In this document: in pieces, positions 58,306 to 64,000 of the stretch
How the letters are laid out: every line of letters starts with the position of its first letter
Numbering within the stretch: the first letter of the stretch is position 1
From: Rhizopus arrhizus
Taxonomy: Eukaryota; Mucoromycota; Mucoromycetes; Mucorales; Rhizopodaceae
Assembly (NCBI GenBank): GCA_024220505.1
Contig: JAKZZE010000026.1
Coordinates: 62,001-126,000 of the forward strand
DNA length: 64,000 nt
Reading direction: 5' to 3'
Position numbers and translations under genes: made by a program
Notes under the pieces: generated by a model
Database searches by the model: none
Told to the model about the DNA's origin: nothing
Seen by the model: the letters and a program-made list of their open reading frames with translations, nothing else

Positions 58306-59723
58306 ATGCCGAGGCTAGTGCACCTAAAATTTGCTTGCTTCATTTGCAAAGAACTAAAAACTGAAGCCAGAAACCTTCGATCTCATTTGTTGACAAATCA
58401 TTTAATTGATGTTCCCGCACGAAATCGATGCTTTAAACGGTCTGACACGAATGAATACATCTATATCAAGAAGCTCGGTGTTAAACAGCACGTGGACCTA
58501 CTTGAAAACTACGAATGTCCTTCGTGTTTGCTTCACTGCGAAGAATTGGAAGACCTGAAAAAGCATATGTCTGATATTCATTTACGACTTGAAGCTTCTA
58601 TCAGAAAACAGAACATCACAAATCTTCTGGGCGACGAGACAGACAATTTAATGAACCCTGAAAAACGACAATATGCAAGAAAAGGCAGCGTATCAATTTC
58701 GAAACACAGCAATACGATCCTCACTTTTATCAAACCTACGCGACAATACAATGACGTCCCGAAAATGCCAGAAAAAGCTATTACATCTCTTGAAGACATT
58801 GTAACCATTATGGCACCCTAAAACTCTCGGCTACCTCAGCATTTGTTACGACTTTTAGCAAAACATGAAAAGACCAAACTGCAATGAAATATTTGAAGAT
58901 GTTTCCTATCGTACATACCATGCTTCTGAACGCTCTTGATCAATCTCCAGAAATACTACCGTCTTGGACTTGGGCCCAGTCTTACCCAAACACGATCAGC
59001 ATAAGAGAAAAGCAGCTAATGAAAACACTCCAATTTGCTCTGACTGGTTTTGTCGATCGATCAACAAGTTTACATCAACGTGAAAGTAGACATGAGTGCA
59101 CATATTTGTGAAATACGTGGTTCCAATATTGCAGACATTTGGCAAACAGACTGGTTGCCTGGATTTTCAATGGTGTGAGGTCCATCTCCGGCAATGTTCA
59201 CGAATGGATATGTGTGTGAGTTTATGGACTTCACCAGCTCTCAGATACGTCGACGGTTTGGGTTACGATATGTACGGCGAAGAACGGCTAGTCATCGAAA
59301 CATCAAGCAATCAGCATAAAGAACGCTTGCAACATACGTTGGATGACACGGCAAAACAGTTACTCAGCTCGATCTGTATGCTACAAGAAATTGCAAATAC
59401 ATATCCAAATGCCAACTTTATCACGATGCGAAAGATGAAGATTTTTGGCTTGCAATGTGTGAGGATCGGCATCACTCTATCACAGACATCCTTTGATGAA
59501 AATGGAAAGTATATGTACGAAGAAATCCGATCAGTGAAAATACTCACTACTTAGGATGAACAAAAACGATTGATCCGTGTTATGAATCTTTTGGCGTATT
59601 TGCTGATCGAGATAAATGAGCAAGAGCAAACAGTGAACACCTTGAGAGATGAACATGATGGAAAAGTTGAAATAGATAAAAAATATCTAGTAAAGACAGT
59701 TCTTTACAATGAATAAACGAAGT
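58306..59723 (+). pseudogene. C2H2 zinc-finger protein of unknown function, broken
   Basis: The ATG at 58306 opens a frame to 58821 with two C2H2-like fingers: CFIC-x12-H-x4-H (about residues 10-31) and CPSC-x12-H-x4-H (about residues 75-96). The frame then breaks: TAA at 58819-58821, a 1-nt loss near 58885 and a frame change near 59107. After that a long block runs to TAG 59552-59554 (SRMDMCVSLWTSPALRYVDG, FGLQCVRIGITLSQTSFDEN) and resumes to TAA near 59714. From memory this resembles a multi-copy hypothetical protein of Mucorales genomes with no known function; I cannot verify that here. It sits between inverted CGTTTTG arrays and may be the cargo or transposase of an undescribed element. 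Confidence 0.6.
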
Positions 59724-59819
59724 CCCCTTTAGTTCTACTCGTTTTTTCAATGGGTATGCATAAATGCATTTGCTATAAACATTTCTGAGATCATGTAAGC
59801 GTCCAAGATCGTCAAAAAT

Positions 59820-59882
59820 TCAAAACGAGCAAAACGAACAAAACGGGCAATACGGGCAAAACGAGCAAAACAAAACGAAGCA
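59820..59882 (-). repeat. CAAAACGAG-type array, right border of the C2H2 segment
   Basis: About six 9-10-bp units (CAAAACGAACAAAACGGGCA, ATACGGGCAAAACGAGC), the inverse of the left border array. Confidence 0.75.
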
Positions 59883-60098
59883 GAACGATATTACTCTTCG
59901 CTCAAGCGTCGATCGAAGAAACTCATAGATTGTCTTATCCATCCTTCACAATCTCTTTTTCTTTTTTTTTACGCACATAGCAGATTCATGAATTCGATCT
60001 GTCAGGTTGTCACCAGCTCTCAGAGGAGTAGTATTTCGAACTCCAGCTTTCACCTTTGACCAGAAACCCTTCGAAAGACATTTTGTAGTCTCTTTCTT
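59883..60098. other. Junction between the C2H2 segment and large inverted repeat
   Basis: No gene seen; short T-run at 59961-59970. Confidence 0.5.
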
Positions 60099-60180
60099 CA
60101 ATCAAAGAAAACATGGGCAATGTTTGGCGCAAATTGTGCTCCTACGGCAACCGTTTTTTTTTTTTTTTTTTTTTTTTTTA

Positions 60181-62045
60181 TGCTTCATAAAGTAAAGCAT
60201 CAGTCACCTTTCAATAAATAAAATCTTGAATCTGAACATTTGAAAAAGCAATTATGGAGAGCAAACTAACAGATGCTATATCAAACTTAGCAGGCACAAA
60301 TGAATAGCTCTATGCTTTGGACTGTGCTCAATGATGTATCTGATCTTGTTAGAGACATATTTTGATAAATAAGTCTATATTTGATTTCCATCTATGATGA
60401 CCTTGTTTTGGTTAAGAAGCTCTTCCTCTTAGTCTTAATAAAGAGGATGAAACAACGCCTCTGCGTTTATTTATTTTTATCCTCTCCTTTGAATGATTGT
60501 AACCCAACTAAGCAAGCCAATTAATATCACAAACAGGATTGTATTCTCTTTGATAAAGCTTCTCTTTAATTATTATATCTTTTTATGCCTCAAAGTCATT
60601 TATGGTATCTGATAAAGAGTATATGTATTAATGCTTATAAGCTTTGCATGTTTATTGTCATTTATAAAGAGTTATTTTAAAGATAATAGATTCGAAGACG
60701 ATTAATTTGGAAAGAGACAGTTTAAAGACAATTGGCTTGAAGATGATTACATTATGATTCATAAGACTTGCTTATTCTCAAACATCTGAATTTACTATAC
60801 ACATCTATGAAAGATACATTTGCCACGATTTATACCGCCCGACTTGTGGCTCAGCCAATAGCAGATGTTACTCTACTATCAACCTTTGTACGGGAACGAC
60901 GAAGCTTGATGCCGCTGATTATACTACCCGACTCGCGACTCTACGGGGACAAACAAGTGCTTACACACCTACTTGGGGTTTGGTTACGATCCTGCTCTCC
61001 CAACATGTAACCACTATTAGGAGACGAGTCAAGCTTCTGATGTGCACAATCACATGGACGATGTATATAGCAAAAACTTTTGTTTGAGAAAAAAGGAAAA
61101 AAGGAACAGAAAGCCAAAGAGGATAAAGACATAGACAGGGTCCAATATAGGGATAAGCTAGGGTCTAGATAGGGTCTAGACAGGGCCATCAAGTGTTGGA
61201 CAGGGACCAGCGGAGCCTAGAAGCAAACCAGATAGGAAATAAATAGGTAAAGAATGTGTAGGATTTTGTTTGACGAGATAGATAGGCCATTGAAGAGACT
61301 ACTTGACCAAGTATAGTTATTAGAATAGCAACACAAGAAGCAGAGAACGCGTTGTAGATGATAGTTTTTATTCTATAAAGACCATGTGTTAAAAGAATAC
61401 ATCAACCTGAGATATTAAGCTACAGTTTAAAGAGTACCTGACCAAAGAGGCTTTAAGGGCAGTGTTATCCATTGATAGACCAGAAGTTATGATTTGTATG
61501 AAGTGAACCAAAGAGTAAAGAATGAAAGAAAATGAAAAACAAGAGTATTTCTGTCTTTATTTATATTTCTTTTTTTTTTCCTCATAAGGCTATTGCCTAT
61601 CTTGTGCCACATAAGATGGGCGTTATTATTTTGAAACACCCTCTTTTAAAGCTTAAAGAATAAAATAAATACAAAGAGTTGTAAAGAGAGCTCTCTATAT
61701 ATACTAGCTTTGAATAAGAAGGGAAGATTTTATATTTCTTTAGGTAAGGATGCTTTTCTCTCTCTCTCTCTCTTTCTTTTTCTCTCTCTTTTCTACTGGG
61801 AATAAAAATTCATTCATGCAAATCTTAAAAAGGCATACCGACTAATTAAGGCTCTATTTTTAACACACTTACAAAAGGATCAATAAATTCAAATATTGCT
61901 AAATACATGGATTCCTCTCTCTCTTTAATACTCTCATATTATTTAAAACAATCTATTCTTATATATGAACTTTATATTGTCTTCATTTATAGGCAAGCCA
62001 GTATATTATTCACTAGTAATACGTTCCTTATAATATGTTAATGTG
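60181..62045 (+). repeat. Repeat R2, copy C
   Basis: Direct match to 26629-28490 with scattered point changes; bounded on the left by T26. Confidence 0.9.
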
Positions 62046-62299
62046 TACAGTGGTTCCATCGTTACTTGGATAATTTTTTGAAAAAGGTGGTTGGACTTTA
62101 AATAAAACTCGATTACTTCTCTGATAGTAGTTTGAGCCAAAGAAAGAAAATAGAATGGCTCACTTTTTTTGAAAACAAGTTGGTCAAAAAAAAAAAGAAA
62201 AAAAAATTCATTTGGTCACCCTGTTCAGATACTTTTGGTCATGTACAGTTGGTCAAGTATAGTGGAGGCCTAGCAATGTAACTAAATAAGTCATTTATT

Positions 62300-62872
62300 T
62301 CAGCGATTGCCAAATTGATTTACAGAATGCTGAATGAACTTATGAAGAAGCTCTACAGGTACTCTGTCAATGTTCAAGACAATAACAAATTAATTTTACC
62401 AGGGAGCTATTGAATACTTTTCCAAGTGAAAGTATTTTTTGTACATGCTTCAGATATGTTGGGTATTACGTACACTAATACATGATAGAAATCAAGTGTA
62501 ATAATTGCTTGTTCTGAGTAGGCAAGACAGTTTATATGTTGAAGAAGGTCCTGCCTACGAGCTGTGATTTGAGGGAGCCCTTGATATGGAGGCCAAATTC
62601 TATAACAAGTTGGAGCAGCACCTAAAAAGCTCTTAATTTTTATTGAAAGATGAGTTTAAACAGCAGTCTAGATTTATAACCCAATCAAAATAATCATCTC
62701 TCTCGATAGTGTCTCTTGAAAGATAATTTGAATGCTGTACACGAGTTTGAGAGTGAGTACAAGAAGATACAGAACAATACAGATTTACCTCGATTCCGTT
62801 GGAGAATCTTTTAACCAAGTAAAACCAAGCATCTTGAAGCTTGTTGAGTAGAAAGACAAAGTAAGAATGCAT
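62300..62872 (-). pseudogene. Broken gene of unknown family (arm C copy)
   Basis: Mirror of 34557-35130 with a handful of substitutions (for example Cys to Ser in LYCSVSSC, Ser to Asn near the end of the first frame). Confidence 0.4.
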
Positions 62873-63535
62873 CGCTTAGGGCCATTCTATACCTGAATAT
62901 CACTCAAAATAAATATACCTCTTTTTCGATACAACTTTTATGATCCGATTCATAAAAATAGCGATGATCAAACATTTACTATCGTTTGCTTTTTAAGATA
63001 ATAGCCTACATTAAAGATGATGTTGACGATTTGATAAAAGCCCACTCATCATATTCAGTTCTGAAGAACAACTTTTTAATTGAAAGAGAGTTATCTGTCC
63101 TCTTGTGATCTTTCCAAGGTAGTGAAAACCAAATAAGTCTGAAGCTATAAAGCTTTTTAGATAGAAGAAAGATGTCTTTATTAAATGTGTTCTTTGTGTA
63201 TATTTATATATTCTGATTTAAGTGGATGATCATAATGTCTTTGTTTTGATATGCATAATAATCGAAACTTTTTTTTGGCTTGGGATCGATGATTTAAAGG
63301 TTCACTTGCGCATTCTAGTCAACAAAGGAACAGGGCCGAAAAATATCTCAATCTCCTGTGTACAGGCCAAATAGCTGAAGTAGATTTTTTTGACGTCCTT
63401 AAAAGTTGCTGAAATCCATGCTTTTCATGATAGAGATATCAATCGCTTGTCAATTCTTAAAATTGGCAAGATAGTGATTGCTAATGGTCTCAAAGATTTT
63501 TATAGTAACAACATTTTTAAACAAAAAATTTGCAG

Positions 63536-63703
63536 CTATGTAATGCTGTCTGTAACTCGAAATACCATATCCAACAAACAGTAGTCATTGAAAATATTAT
63601 ATAGCTTTTTATTTGCTAGAGTAAAAGTAAAATTTTCCAGTAAATTCAAATAAGCATATATTAACTTCAAAACATCTTCGTTTAAACACAAAATATTGGA
63701 CAT
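63536..63703 (-). pseudogene. Short F-box-like ORF (arm C copy)
   Basis: Identical predicted 55-aa product to 33725-33892. Perfect identity of a non-essential-looking ORF suggests that the large inverted duplication is recent or homogenised, rather than that the ORF is constrained. Confidence 0.4.
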
Positions 63704-64000
63704 AATAGATGAGAGATGTAAAGACGATATCAAAGCTCTCTTTCAAATTTATACTATGTCGCTCTAATGGCTACAATTCTATATAAGCAAAGTGATACAG
63801 ACAGCTTTAAGGAGTAAACTATCAAATGTACTGAAAAAACACTGATATTGCCTCTGAATATATATAATTATATGAAAGTATGACATGCATTTTTTAAACA
63901 ATAGGTCAACGTTTGAACCATTCACAGTTCTTTGTAGAAGCTTGTTTAAATGTTTGTTGTTATACTATAAACATGTATTTCATATACCATCCAAAAAAAA

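Larger units (their letters stand above)
60099..64000 (-). repeat. Right arm (C) of the large inverted repeat, runs off the window
   Basis: Mirror of 33428-37447; similarity continues to the last base, so its outer border is outside the window. Contains T26 (60154-60179), R2 copy C, the fragment shared with 10878-11215 (62063-62360), the broken gene and the F-box-like ORF. Confidence 0.93.

Noticed and set aside
60099..64000. Telomere or subtelomere at the window end
   Set aside because: No TTAGGG-like repeats; the sequence is simply the mirror of 33428-37447.

Overview
The window looks like AT-rich, repeat-laden nuclear DNA of an early-diverging fungus, most likely Mucoromycota (Mucorales-like). 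This rests on introns of about 45-100 bp with TAAC-type branch sites, a fungal-type Arf GTPase, and the mix of transposon remnants: L1/Tad-type LINEs with zf-RVT tails, Tc1/mariner, PIF/Harbinger and a DIRS-type tyrosine recombinase. The species cannot be fixed from sequence alone.

Layout. 1-6.0 kb is the only clearly 'host' part: the 3' exons of an ADP-ribosylation factor (32-531) and a complete seven-exon Ulp2/SENP6-7-like SUMO protease (3568-5997) with an intact His-Asp-Cys triad. From 6.2 kb onward the window is a mosaic of long repeats. Repeat family R1 (about 4.6-5 kb) occurs at 6232-10836, 48787-53790 and, partially, 38318-41462, with R1-related arms forming an 806-bp inverted repeat at 15.0 and 20.1 kb. 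Next to the two full R1 copies lie two copies of an F-box-like locus (12.1-14.2 kb and 53.8-58.15 kb), so R1 plus the F-box-like locus is a segmental duplication. Family R2 (about 1.86 kb) occurs at 26.6-28.5, 35.4-37.3 (inverted), 41.5-41.9 (partial, inverted) and 60.2-62.0 kb. The last two full R2 copies sit inside a still larger inverted repeat (33428-37447 against 60099-64000) that runs off the window end.

Between repeats are decayed transposons: LINE pieces at 6.06, 15.9-16.7, 24.5, 32.1-32.8, 42.6-43.6 and 54.8-56.9 kb, a Harbinger fossil at 29.2-30.2 kb, Tc1-like remnants at 37.7-38.3 and 44.4-45.4 kb and a tyrosine recombinase fragment at 45.6-46.05 kb. There are also gene-like sequences I cannot name: a spliced gene at 30.6-32.0 kb whose upstream side is bounded by a LINE, a two-exon coiled-coil gene at 46.9-48.3 kb, and a broken C2H2 gene at 58.3-59.7 kb bracketed by inverted CGTTTTG-type arrays.

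The most notable structure is a 2043-bp, internally deleted LINE flanked by a 474-bp direct duplication of the second F-box-like locus, which is far longer than an ordinary target-site duplication. Other notable points are the identical poly(A)-bounded inverted repeat, a 12-bp minisatellite that expanded in two of three R1 copies, and a short motif seen three times beside GC-richer stretches. Apart from the Arf and SUMO protease genes there is no sign that these genes work as one pathway; the region reads as a transposon graveyard with duplicated gene fragments.
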